Positions 43,119 through 50,614 of a DNA stretch of 64,000 nucleotides are shown here, one piece after another. The translations under genes and the position numbers were made by a program. Below the pieces are notes generated by a model. The model did not search any database. It saw only the letters and a list, made by a program, of their open reading frames with translations, and was not told where the DNA came from. The stretch comes from Peptococcaceae bacterium CEB3 (GTDB taxonomy: Bacteria; Bacillota; Desulfitobacteriia; Desulfitobacteriales; Desulfitobacteriaceae): NCBI GenBank assembly GCA_001029295.1, contig LDXJ01000058.1, positions 152,655 through 216,654 of the forward strand, in the 5' to 3' direction. The number at the start of each line of letters is the position of its first letter. The first letter of the stretch is position 1.

Positions 43119-43486
43119 TGTTTCATCTCCTTTGCCATGTCATTAATCAGAGTTAGGATTTCCTTTTGTTCAAAGCCCAGTCGTTTCATCTTCTCCAAGA
43201 ACTCTAAGATTTGCTCCTGAGCTATCTTGGTTTTTACTCGTTCAATCATACGCGCATCCTCCGTTATCGACCGACCGCTCGTGCGGTGGGTTATTATGAG
43301 GCCGTCTTCTTCCAACTTCGCCAGAGCTCTCTGCATGGTGTTTGGGTTTACACTTGCGTCCTGGGCCATGTCGCGTACCGAGGGCAGCCTTGTCCCCAGC
43401 GGATAAGCCCCGGAAAATATCATGAGCTCAATGTGTTCGACCAGCTGGAGGTAAATTGGTCTGTCAGATTTCAGTTCCCATGGCAT
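43115..43486 (-). CDS. GntR-family repressor, YtrA subfamily
   Basis: 123 residues. Winged helix: DRPIYLQLVEHIELMIFSGAYPLGTRLPSVRDMA, then NPNTMQRALAKLEEDGLI; a short helical C-terminus for dimerisation without a ligand domain, which defines YtrA types. It probably represses its own ABC operon through the 34-bp palindrome at 43500-43533. ATG 43486 follows GAGGTGAT. Confidence 0.9.
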   Translation of the reverse strand: MPWELKSDRPIYLQLVEHIELMIFSGAYPLGTRLPSVRDMAQDASVNPNTMQRALAKLEEDGLIITHRTSGRSITEDARMIERVKTKIAQEQILEFLEKMKRLGFEQKEILTLINDMAKEMKQ

Positions 43487-43499
43487 AATATCACCTCAT

Positions 43500-43533
43500 G
43501 TATTACTGTATTAGTTTCCTAGTACAATAATAC
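43500..43533 (-). promoter_or_regulatory. YtrA-type operator and promoter
   Basis: Two 15-nt arms (GTATTACTGTATTAG and the complement of GTATTATTGTACTAG, 13 of 15 matching) flank TTTC. On the minus strand TTGTAC and TAATAC inside it are spaced by 16 bp and look like -35 and -10 boxes, so binding would block RNA polymerase. Confidence 0.75.
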
Positions 43534-43622
43534 ACCATTTTTTCTCTCTGTCAATAGGGTTCTGTCAAAAAGAACTGCATCGTGCTCCTCGCAGAACATG
43601 CCAAATCGTGCCAAATCTGTGG

Positions 43623-43628
43623 TATAAT
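43623..43628 (+). promoter_or_regulatory. Extended -10 promoter of the fic gene
   Basis: TGG-TATAAT. Just upstream GCCAAATC occurs twice (10-bp period). Only 27 bp separate it from the GTG start codon, leaving a very short leader. Confidence 0.55.
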
Positions 43629-43654
43629 TAACCATGATCCGAGGAGGGATGCCC

Positions 43655-44452
43655 GTGGAAAAGTACGATCGTATCGTCAAATTGTGGCAATCATATCGAA
43701 TTGTATCCCCTGCCGACCTGGACAAATATCTCGATAGCTTCCGCGTCTTGTTCGCGTTCCATTCCGGCAAGATTGAGAATGATGAGATCACCTGGTATGA
43801 CACACGGGAGATATTCGAAAACGGGAAGGTCATAAACTTCACCGGAACACCCCGTGCCCTCTTCGAACAGCACAATCAAAAGATCTGCTACGAGGCCTTA
43901 AAGGAGAAGATTGTAAATCGAGAGGCGCTGAGTGTCGAACTTGTTAAAGAGATTCATCGGGCCCTCACGCAAGGGACCTATGACGAAAGGCGGTATATCG
44001 TTCATAATGAGCGCCCCGGAGAATTTAAGAAACACGACTATGTGACCGGCATGCATGAGGTGGGCTCTTCAGCGGAGGATGTGGAAAGCGATCTCGAGGA
44101 GCTGATTGACGAGGTCAATTTTTACGCAGGTGAGGATGCCTTAAAAGCCGCCGCTTATCTGCATGCGAGATTTGAATTTATTCATCCCTTCGCAGACGGA
44201 AACGGCCGGGTCGGCAGGACGCTCATGAACTATTATCTCATGGCACATGATCATCCTCCCCTCATCGTCTATGACGAACACAAGCGTCTCTATTTTGAGT
44301 GCCTGGAAAGATATGATAAGGCTGAGGAATTGAGTCCGCTGGTTGAGTTCATGAAGTACGAAATCGAAAAAACATGGGAAAACGCGCTGAATCTGAATGA
44401 TGGTATAAAGTCTGAGCACAAAGGCCTCTCGGATCTCACGCAAGGCATGTAA
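43655..44452 (+). CDS. Fic-domain protein (AMPylase type), class II self-inhibited
   Basis: About 265 residues. Fic core with HPFADGNGRVGR and an N-terminal inhibitory motif S-x-x-x-E-N (SGKIEN, ~residue 37), which defines class II Fic proteins. They transfer AMP to target proteins once the inhibitory helix is released. The GTG at 43655 is chosen because GAGGAGGG lies six bases upstream; the ATG at 43649 touches that site. No antitoxin gene is needed for this class. Targets unknown. Confidence 0.85.
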   Translation: MEKYDRIVKLWQSYRIVSPADLDKYLDSFRVLFAFHSGKIENDEITWYDTREIFENGKVINFTGTPRALFEQHNQKICYEALKEKIVNREALSVELVKEIHRALTQGTYDERRYIVHNERPGEFKKHDYVTGMHEVGSSAEDVESDLEELIDEVNFYAGEDALKAAAYLHARFEFIHPFADGNGRVGRTLMNYYLMAHDHPPLIVYDEHKRLYFECLERYDKAEELSPLVEFMKYEIEKTWENALNLNDGIKSEHKGLSDLTQGM

Positions 44453-44483
44453 AGACGCCCCGCAGTGCGGACAGACCATGCCA

Positions 44484-44602
44484 GTCACCACAACCAGCGC
44501 TCCCAAACGGTGAACTTCGCGCAGCGCGGCCAAATTATCCGCCGTGGCGCCGAATTGGCTGATCACCACCACCAGGGCATGCTCATCGATGAGCGGCTGG
44601 CA
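44484..44602 (-). pseudogene. Decayed fragment of glmS
   Basis: About 120 bp closely match the intact glmS at 48609-48727. The frame still reads PLIDEHALVVVISQFGATAD-like, against PLIDEHTLAVVISQSGETAD in GlmS, with the catalytic-site Ser-Gly-Glu-Thr changed. It begins just after the fic gene and has neither start nor stop of its own. It is a duplicated remnant on the same strand as glmS, 4 kb away. Confidence 0.85.
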
Positions 44603-44670
44603 TAATGTCAAAGGTCAAGCCGGAAGGTTTGGCAAGAGAGAAGCACTCGGGACTTGAAAACCTCTTCGTC

Positions 44671-44708
44671 TTATTGTAAACTCATGTTGTGCTCTCGGTT
44701 TACAATAA
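44671..44708 (+). promoter_or_regulatory. BirA operator upstream of bioY
   Basis: TTATTGTAAAC and GTTTACAATAA form a perfect 11-bp inverted repeat with a 16-bp spacer, 20 bp before bioY. This matches the BirA box; biotinyl-BirA should repress the transporter when biotin is plentiful. Confidence 0.88.
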
Positions 44709-44728
44709 ACGTAAGGAGTGGTTCATAA

Positions 44729-45301
44729 ATGAGTCAAAGCCAGTCGCCCAATCTCCGCATGATGGTTTTCGCCTGCCTCTCTACCGCACTTATTGTTATC
44801 GGAGGCTATATTAGCTTCCCTCTCCCCTTTAGTCCCGTACCGATTGTCTTATCGGATTTCTTTATGATGTTTGCGGGTTTGTTTCTGGGAGCGTCTTGGG
44901 GAATGGCCAGTGTCGGATTGTTTCTCTTCCTTGGTGCCCTCGGACTTCCTGTGTTTGCTGGAGGAAGAGCCGGGTTGCCGGTTCTCTTCGGGCCGACGGG
45001 GGGATTCTTATTTGGGGATTTTCTCGCGGTCCTCGCAATCGGACTGATATCCGGAACAGGAAAGCCGTCGTCGATCAAGGACCTGGCTGCTCTGGTGGTC
45101 GGCAACATCATTCTCTTCGGCCTGGGTGTCCCCTGGCTTAAACAGATCTTGAAGCTTTCCTGGGGCAAGGCCCTGGCCTTTGGCCTGACACCGTTCATGC
45201 CCGGCATGATCATCAAGATAGTTGTTGCCCTGGCCTTAGTTAAAATGCTGCGGCCCCTTCTCAACCCTCCCGGGGCGCCTACGTCCACACGGGTGCAATA
45301 G
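44729..45301 (+). CDS. bioY: Biotin ECF transporter S component BioY
   Basis: 190 residues with six helices and the BioY signature (ISFPLPFSPVPIVLSDFFMM; GRAGLPVLFGPTGGFLFGD). It binds biotin in the membrane. A BirA box lies upstream, and genes for the ATPase and coupling protein follow with no gap, forming a complete BioYMN unit. An RBS AAGGAGTGG precedes the start. Confidence 0.95.
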   Translation: MSQSQSPNLRMMVFACLSTALIVIGGYISFPLPFSPVPIVLSDFFMMFAGLFLGASWGMASVGLFLFLGALGLPVFAGGRAGLPVLFGPTGGFLFGDFLAVLAIGLISGTGKPSSIKDLAALVVGNIILFGLGVPWLKQILKLSWGKALAFGLTPFMPGMIIKIVVALALVKMLRPLLNPPGAPTSTRVQ

Positions 45302-46051
45302 ATGGACATTCTGGCAACTCGACAGCTGAGCCACATTTTCCCCAACGGCACCGTGGGACTTAAGGACATAAATCTTGCGATTCGAGACGGGGAGTTCGTC
45401 ATTATTGCAGGCTCTAACGGTTCGGGGAAAACCGTTTTAGTCCGGCATTTTAACGGACTCTTTCTCCCCACTTCCGGGGAAGTGCTGCTGGAAGGGGTAC
45501 CGATCAGCAAAAACCTCACTCAGGCCCGAAAAAACGTCGGGCTGATTTTTCAGAATTCAGACAGTCAAATCGTCGGCCAAACGGTTGCCGAGGATGTAGC
45601 ATTTGGTCCTGAAAACCTCAATTTACCCCGTAAGGAAGTTGACGACCGGGTCAGAGAAGCTCTCGAGGCGGTTGGATTGAGCGCCCTGGCCGATCGGCAA
45701 CCTCATACTCTGTCCGGAGGCCAGAAACGAAAACTGGCGGCGGCCGGCGTGCTGGCCATGAAGCCGAAAATCATCGTTTTCGACGAACCGTTCACCGGAT
45801 TGGATTACCCCGGTGTGCTTCAAGTCTTGAAACAGATCGTCTGCCTGCACAAAAACGGGCACACCATCATTTTAGTAACCCATGAACTGGAAAAAGCTCT
45901 GGCTCACGCGGATCGGTTGGTCATTTTGGAGAAAGGCCGTCTGGTCCGGGACGGGGACCCAAGCCGGCTAATCGATGAAGTGGAGTCATACGGCATACGG
46001 AGACCACATGGACGAAACGGTGAAGTTGAGACGATGACATGGCTGAGCTAA
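45302..46051 (+). CDS. bioM: ECF transporter ATPase (BioM)
   Basis: 249 residues. Walker A GSNGSGKTV, Q-loop LIFQNSDSQIVGQTVAEDVA (typical of ECF ATPases), signature LSGGQKRKLAAAGVLA, Walker B IIVFDEPFTGLD, H-loop THELEKA. The ATG directly follows the bioY stop. It overlaps the next gene by 13 bp. A single ATPase probably forms a homodimer. Confidence 0.93.
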   Translation: MDILATRQLSHIFPNGTVGLKDINLAIRDGEFVIIAGSNGSGKTVLVRHFNGLFLPTSGEVLLEGVPISKNLTQARKNVGLIFQNSDSQIVGQTVAEDVAFGPENLNLPRKEVDDRVREALEAVGLSALADRQPHTLSGGQKRKLAAAGVLAMKPKIIVFDEPFTGLDYPGVLQVLKQIVCLHKNGHTIILVTHELEKALAHADRLVILEKGRLVRDGDPSRLIDEVESYGIRRPHGRNGEVETMTWLS

Positions 46052-46803
46052 ACATTTTTCACTACACACCCCAGAAATCGATCGTCCACACCATGGACGG
46101 CCGAATCAAACTCCTCTGCATGATTCTGTTTACGATAGCGGCGGGCCTCGCCGGCCGGTGGCTGGGTCTTGCCGTATTGACCGCTGTCTTGTGCGTTGCC
46201 TTGACGAGCTCTAAACTGCCTGCAAAAAGCCTGTTGAGCGAAATGAGGTACTTTCTCTTCCTGAGCGGCATTGTCATTGTGGTCAACTCTTTTACTGTTC
46301 CCGGTGCTCCGATCACAGGCATCCCAATCCACGGCCTCACCTGGCAGGGGTTTACCTCCGGCTTGCTCTATGCCTGGCGACTTCTCTTAATCGTCCTCAC
46401 CTGCACTATCTTGACGGGAACCACCCCGCTTTCACAGTTGAAAAACGCTGTGGAATGGTATCTCAGGCCCATTCCGCTTGTCCCGGAAGCACGGATCGCA
46501 ACCATGTTCAGCCTGACTTTAGTCCTCATCCCTCTCATCTTTGACCAAGCTGCCGAAATGCTGGAAGCACAAAAAGCCCGCTGCATTGAAAAGAGAAAAA
46601 ATCCGCTGGTGCGGATCAAGTTTTTGGTCTTCCCCCTGTTATTGCACACCTTTATGCGCGCCGACGAAATGGTCTTGGCAATGGAGTCAAGGTGCTATTC
46701 CGAAATTCGCACCAAACAAGTATTCCGAACAACCTTCACCGACTGGCTTCTTCTGATCTTCACGTTAAGCGTGTGCTCTGTCGTCCTATTTACTCATTTT
46801 TAA
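46039..46803 (+). CDS. bioN: ECF transporter transmembrane coupling protein (BioN)
   Basis: 254 residues, five or six helices, with the EcfT coupling helix residues EARIATMFSLTLVLIPLI and MLEAQKARCIEKRKNPLVRI (A-R-x-x-like motif). It links BioY to the ATPases. It overlaps bioM and ends the operon. No terminator is obvious before the convergent gene at 46847. Confidence 0.92.
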   Translation: MAELNIFHYTPQKSIVHTMDGRIKLLCMILFTIAAGLAGRWLGLAVLTAVLCVALTSSKLPAKSLLSEMRYFLFLSGIVIVVNSFTVPGAPITGIPIHGLTWQGFTSGLLYAWRLLLIVLTCTILTGTTPLSQLKNAVEWYLRPIPLVPEARIATMFSLTLVLIPLIFDQAAEMLEAQKARCIEKRKNPLVRIKFLVFPLLLHTFMRADEMVLAMESRCYSEIRTKQVFRTTFTDWLLLIFTLSVCSVVLFTHF

Positions 46804-46846
46804 ATGCCGGTCTGTGGGCACTCCGCTTATGGCTGACGCCCGATGC

Positions 46847-47398
46847 TCAAGATTTGGGAGGCGACACATACTGAACAACGCTGTCCACCCATTGACCCGA
46901 AAGCTTTTGTTGTGGATGGATAAAGAAAATGGTAACGTTTAATGGAGCACTTGGATGTGCCTTTGGCGGATTTGGTAAAAGCTTAAAGGTAACCTCTCCA
47001 TCTTTTCCTTGTGGTTGACCCACATAGGTCAATCCTTTCTTCGCCATCAATTGATCTACTACATACGTCCCTTGACCGCCACCCCCTTCTCCCAAGTCAG
47101 AGGTACCAATCCAGTTCTTCCTATCATCCCAGGAAATTGCAATTATATCTTGAACGTTACCATTTATAGCTTGAGCCGGTGGTTTCTTCCATGACCACTT
47201 CACGACGATTTCCGGAAACTCCTTATTCTTTTGGTAATCGCTTTGAAGAGTTAATCCTATCTGCTTGGGATCAACATAGTTCACGTTAACCTTCGTAGCA
47301 TAGGCGTTATGCAAAGTTACTATAAGCATTCCGTTAGCCAGCAACGAAGCTGCCAACAGAAATAGAAGTGGATAGAAAAGATTCTTCTTGCCAGACAT
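46847..47398 (-). CDS. Membrane-anchored hypothetical protein
   Basis: 183 residues. One N-terminal helix (FYPLLFLLAASLLANGMLIV) and an extracytoplasmic domain rich in Lys, Pro and Gly (VKWSWKKPPAQAINGNVQD; GEGGGGQGTYVVDQLMAKKG). I do not recognise the family. ATG 47398 follows GGGAGGG. The gene is less GC-rich than its neighbours, which hints at acquisition. A possible gene remnant lies upstream on the same strand. Confidence 0.65.
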   Translation of the reverse strand: MSGKKNLFYPLLFLLAASLLANGMLIVTLHNAYATKVNVNYVDPKQIGLTLQSDYQKNKEFPEIVVKWSWKKPPAQAINGNVQDIIAISWDDRKNWIGTSDLGEGGGGQGTYVVDQLMAKKGLTYVGQPQGKDGEVTFKLLPNPPKAHPSAPLNVTIFFIHPQQKLSGQWVDSVVQYVSPPKS

Positions 47399-47460
47399 TC
47401 CGTCTTCCCTCCCTCACGCCAGGAATTGGCGCTTCCTCGTATACTTTGACGTTCGACTTC

Positions 47461-47760
47461 TTATCTGTATCTGGTCCACGTATAGGGACTGCTTGGAACT
47501 TGCCAGGCCTTTGTAGAGTCATGAATAGTACAACTGATTCCGTTCAAGCCTATTGAGGCACTCCCAATTTCCGGTGAATAAAAGTCGTGAGCAAGATACG
47601 TTTTGAGGTACGTCGAGTCGGTACCGGTGACAGAACGCCACAACATTACTTGCCCGGAGTCCCAATTGTAATTCTGACCACCCCTCCACCTTTCCTCACT
47701 GCTATCATACCTTAGATTTCTAATTTTGTCCCCCGCTGCGCTCTCATAAGATCCGCGTAA
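47461..47760 (-). pseudogene. Possible truncated gene upstream of the hypothetical protein
   Basis: The frame ending at 47461 stays open to about 47800 and reads like a real Trp/Tyr-rich protein tail (RWRGGQNYNWDSGQVMLWRS; DSTYLKTYLAHDFYSPEIGS). The only in-frame ATG is at 47646 and has no ribosome binding site. A second short frame starting MSNRVENYADLM at about 47781 overlaps it and stops at about 47716, so a frameshift may have broken an older gene. Low confidence. Confidence 0.35.
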
Positions 47761-47800
47761 TTTTCGACACGGTTCGACATACTGTGGTATACAATGGTTT

Positions 47801-47843
47801 AAGGGGTCCCGACGACATTTTAAAATGTATCGGGACCCCTAAC
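47801..47843. terminator. Terminator of glmS
   Basis: Long inverted repeat with outer arms AGGGGTCCCGA-like and an inner ACATTTTAAAATGT palindrome. It lies 55 bp past the glmS stop and can work both ways. Confidence 0.75.
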
Positions 47844-47897
47844 AACTTTCTTACCTCAGAACCTCAAGACCCAAACAATCCCTCCGTCGCGACCCGC

Positions 47898-49724
47898 CTA
47901 TTCCACGGTGACACTCTTGGCCAGGTTTCTCGGCTTGTCGACATCACAGCCCCGAGCCACCGAAACATAATAGGCCAAGAGCTGCAAGGGGATCACGGTC
48001 AGAATCGGGGCTAATTCGTCCAAGGTCTCCGGCAAATAAACCACTTGGTCAACCGACTTGTGCATATCCTTATTCCCGGCGAACGTCAGGCCGATTACTT
48101 TGGCGTCCCTGGCCTTCACTTCTTTGATATTGGACAGAGTTTTTTCGTACACACCTCTCTGAGTGGCCAGACCGATAACCGGGGTTTCCTCCGTGATCAG
48201 GGCCAACGTACCGTGTTTCAGCTCTCCGGCCGCATAAGCCTCCGCGTGGATATAGGAGATCTCTTTTAGTTTCAAGGCCCCTTCCATAGCCACAGCCCAG
48301 TCCAGGCCCCGGCCGATAAAGAAAGTGTCTTCAACCCCGACGAAGGTCCGCGCGAGTTCCTTGATCGCTGCCTCTTGATCCAGGACTTCCTGCGCCTGCC
48401 GCGGGAGTTCCTTGATCGCCCTTATGATTGCTTCACTCTTCTCCGCAGGCATAGTCCCTTTGGCTTCGGCCAAATACAGCCCGAGTAACGCCATGCCCAA
48501 CAGTTGAGTCGTGTAAGCCTTGGTCGACGCCACCGCTATTTCCGGACCCGCCCAGGTATAGATGACATCGTCCGCTTCCCTGGCCACCGAACTGCCCACG
48601 ACATTGGTTACGGCCACCACCCGAGCCCCCAAACGGTGAGCTTCGCGCAGAGCGGCCAGAGTATCCGCCGTTTCGCCGGATTGGCTGATCACCACCGCCA
48701 GGGTATGCTCATCTATGAGCGGCCGTCGATAGCGAAACTCCGAAGCAATATCCACTTCCACCGGCATCCTGGCCCAGCGTTCGATCAGGTTCTTGCCGAC
48801 CAAACCGGCGTGGGAGGCGGTACCACAGGCAACAATATATACCTTGTGGAATTGATTTACTTCCGCGGCTGTCAAATCCACCTCTTGCAGTTCCACGCCA
48901 TAATCCGTCAGCCGTCCTAGGAGGGTATCCTTAAGGGCTCTGGGCTGTTCATGGATTTCTTTAAGCATGAAATGCTCGTAGCCGCCTTTTTCAGCCGCCA
49001 CGGCATCCCACTTCACTTCAAAGATTTCCTTTTCACGCGGATTACCTTGAAAATCCGTCACTTCCACCGCGTTCGCGCTGACGACTGCCATTTCCCCGTC
49101 CGCCAGGATATAGGTCTTCCGGGTGTAGTCCAAAACCGCTGGAATGTCGCTGGCCACGAAAAATTCCCCGCTGCCGAGCCCCACCACTAAGGGACTGTCT
49201 TTTCTTACAGCCACCAGTCGATCCGGGTCTTTGCGGCTCAAGACCACCATGGCGAACGCGCCCCGGATTTTGGTCAGCACCTGGCGCACCGCGGCAGCCA
49301 AGTCTCCCTCATAGAAATGCTCCACCAGGTGTGGCAGGACTTCCGTATCTGTCTCCGACAGGAGGCGGTGCCCCTGCTCACTCAACCATTCCCGGAGTTC
49401 GAGATAGTTTTCAATAATCCCGTTATGCACGACGGCGAATTCCCCCGTGCAGTCTTGATGCGGGTGAGCATTGAGATCCGAAGGGCGCCCGTGAGTCGCC
49501 CAGCGGGTGTGGCCGATACCCACCGAAGTCTGGGCATAATCATCACCCAGTTTCTCTTCCAAAGCCGCCAGTTTGCCCACGCTCTTACAGACAAACAACC
49601 CGTTAGCTTCATTGAGCACTGCCACTCCGGCCGAATCGTAGCCCCGGTATTCCAGTTTCTTTAAACCCTTGACGAGAATCGGGACGGCCGGCCGCCGCCC
49701 GATGTAACCGACGATTCCACACAT
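47898..49724 (-). CDS. glmS: Glutamine-fructose-6-phosphate aminotransferase
   Basis: 608 residues. Cys2 nucleophile after Met in MCGIVGYIGRRPAVPIL, glutaminase residues TRWATHG and HNGIIENY, then two SIS isomerase domains (VISQSGETADTLAALRE; RGLDWAVAMEGALKLKEISY) and the end NLAKSVTVE. It makes glucosamine-6-phosphate for peptidoglycan. ATG 49724 follows GAGGAGAAG; the longer ORF to 49925 is untranslated leader. A glmS ribozyme and a terminator lie in that leader. Confidence 0.97.
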   Translation of the reverse strand: MCGIVGYIGRRPAVPILVKGLKKLEYRGYDSAGVAVLNEANGLFVCKSVGKLAALEEKLGDDYAQTSVGIGHTRWATHGRPSDLNAHPHQDCTGEFAVVHNGIIENYLELREWLSEQGHRLLSETDTEVLPHLVEHFYEGDLAAAVRQVLTKIRGAFAMVVLSRKDPDRLVAVRKDSPLVVGLGSGEFFVASDIPAVLDYTRKTYILADGEMAVVSANAVEVTDFQGNPREKEIFEVKWDAVAAEKGGYEHFMLKEIHEQPRALKDTLLGRLTDYGVELQEVDLTAAEVNQFHKVYIVACGTASHAGLVGKNLIERWARMPVEVDIASEFRYRRPLIDEHTLAVVISQSGETADTLAALREAHRLGARVVAVTNVVGSSVAREADDVIYTWAGPEIAVASTKAYTTQLLGMALLGLYLAEAKGTMPAEKSEAIIRAIKELPRQAQEVLDQEAAIKELARTFVGVEDTFFIGRGLDWAVAMEGALKLKEISYIHAEAYAAGELKHGTLALITEETPVIGLATQRGVYEKTLSNIKEVKARDAKVIGLTFAGNKDMHKSVDQVVYLPETLDELAPILTVIPLQLLAYYVSVARGCDVDKPRNLAKSVTVE

Positions 49725-49788
49725 AAAAAACTTCTCCTCTCTTAATGCCCACTTCTGAAGACTCCGTTCCCGTACGGCCAAAAACGTC

Positions 49789-49815
49789 AAAAATCGCCCA
49801 AGGGGCGATTTTCCA
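49789..49815 (-). terminator. Intrinsic terminator in the glmS leader
   Basis: On the minus strand AAAATCGCCC-CTT-GGGCGATTTTT, a perfect stem with a T-tract, stands between the ribozyme and the glmS start codon (65 nt from it). It suggests extra attenuation beyond self-cleavage. Confidence 0.75.
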
Positions 49816-49929
49816 TTCGAATGAGCATACCCAAGCGGAGAATAGCACACTGCTGCCCATGGATGCCAAATAAGGACCGGCAGACCCTGGGACTGCCAGA
49901 CATTGGCTCTCCGCAGCCAGAGCAAAGCT

Positions 49930-50306
49930 CTGGCCGGGGCATACTTCCCCCTTGTCTTGCGGGTTTGCTTTTTGTCACGGGAATTGCTCCCCGGTTTTGT
50001 GGCAAACTTAACGATGGCAAGCCACCGAGAGGGATCCGCCGAAACCTTCGATAACCCTCTTCCTCGTCAACCAACTCAGTCTTCGATCTCCGACCCCGAG
50101 ACCCCGAGACCCCGACACCGCGATCCGCTGCCCCCGATTTCTGAACCCGGGCTTCGAACCCTGAGCTTCCGCCCTTGGGTTCCCATCCCAGGACTTCCAT
50201 CCCCGGACTTCTCTCATCGAGCTTCCATCCTCGGATTTCTATCCTCTAAACTTCCGTCCCCGAACTTCGCACTTCGGATCTCGAACTTCACCGTTGGTTC
50301 TGGCGC
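49930..50306 (-). ncRNA. glmS ribozyme with a ~217-nt P1 loop
   Basis: Minus-strand core blocks: cleavage site A-GCGCCAGAAC (G1 at 50306), GTTGACGAGGAAGAGGGTTA (50070-50051), TTTCGGCGGAT, and AAGACAAGGGGGAAGTATGC near 49945. P1 pairs AACCAAC (50299-50293) with GTTGGTT (50075-50069). The intervening 217 nt are made of 14-nt repeats (GAAGTCCGGGGATG-like), where P1 loops are normally far shorter. Glucosamine-6-phosphate triggers cleavage and lowers glmS expression. Confidence 0.9.
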
Positions 50307-50614
50307 TTTCTTTTTCTCATTCGATTGGCGTTACACCGCCAGGTCCGGGCACCTTAAAATTCCGCAGCATTCCGACCCTGCTGCCGGTCCTCTGTCTGGC
50401 CCCCAGCCTCACCTCCTTAGCCCAAACCTCCCCGGTTCAGCCTAAACTATCGTCCTTTTGCGATCTGCCTCGTTTCCGCCGCCCAGTGTACTCAACCGAC
50501 ACTATCACCCCTTTGCAACCTTTCCCTTTCACCTCCCCGCCGTGTTCAAGCACGATCAAAAACCCTTCCCATAAATAGTATTAGAGTTTCGCGAAAATAG
50601 TTCCTTTGTCCATA
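50307..50614. other. Upstream region of glmS
   Basis: No gene. The minus strand must hold the glmS promoter unless glmS is read through from glmM; no clear terminator follows glmM. The plus strand is pyrimidine-rich. Confidence 0.4.
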
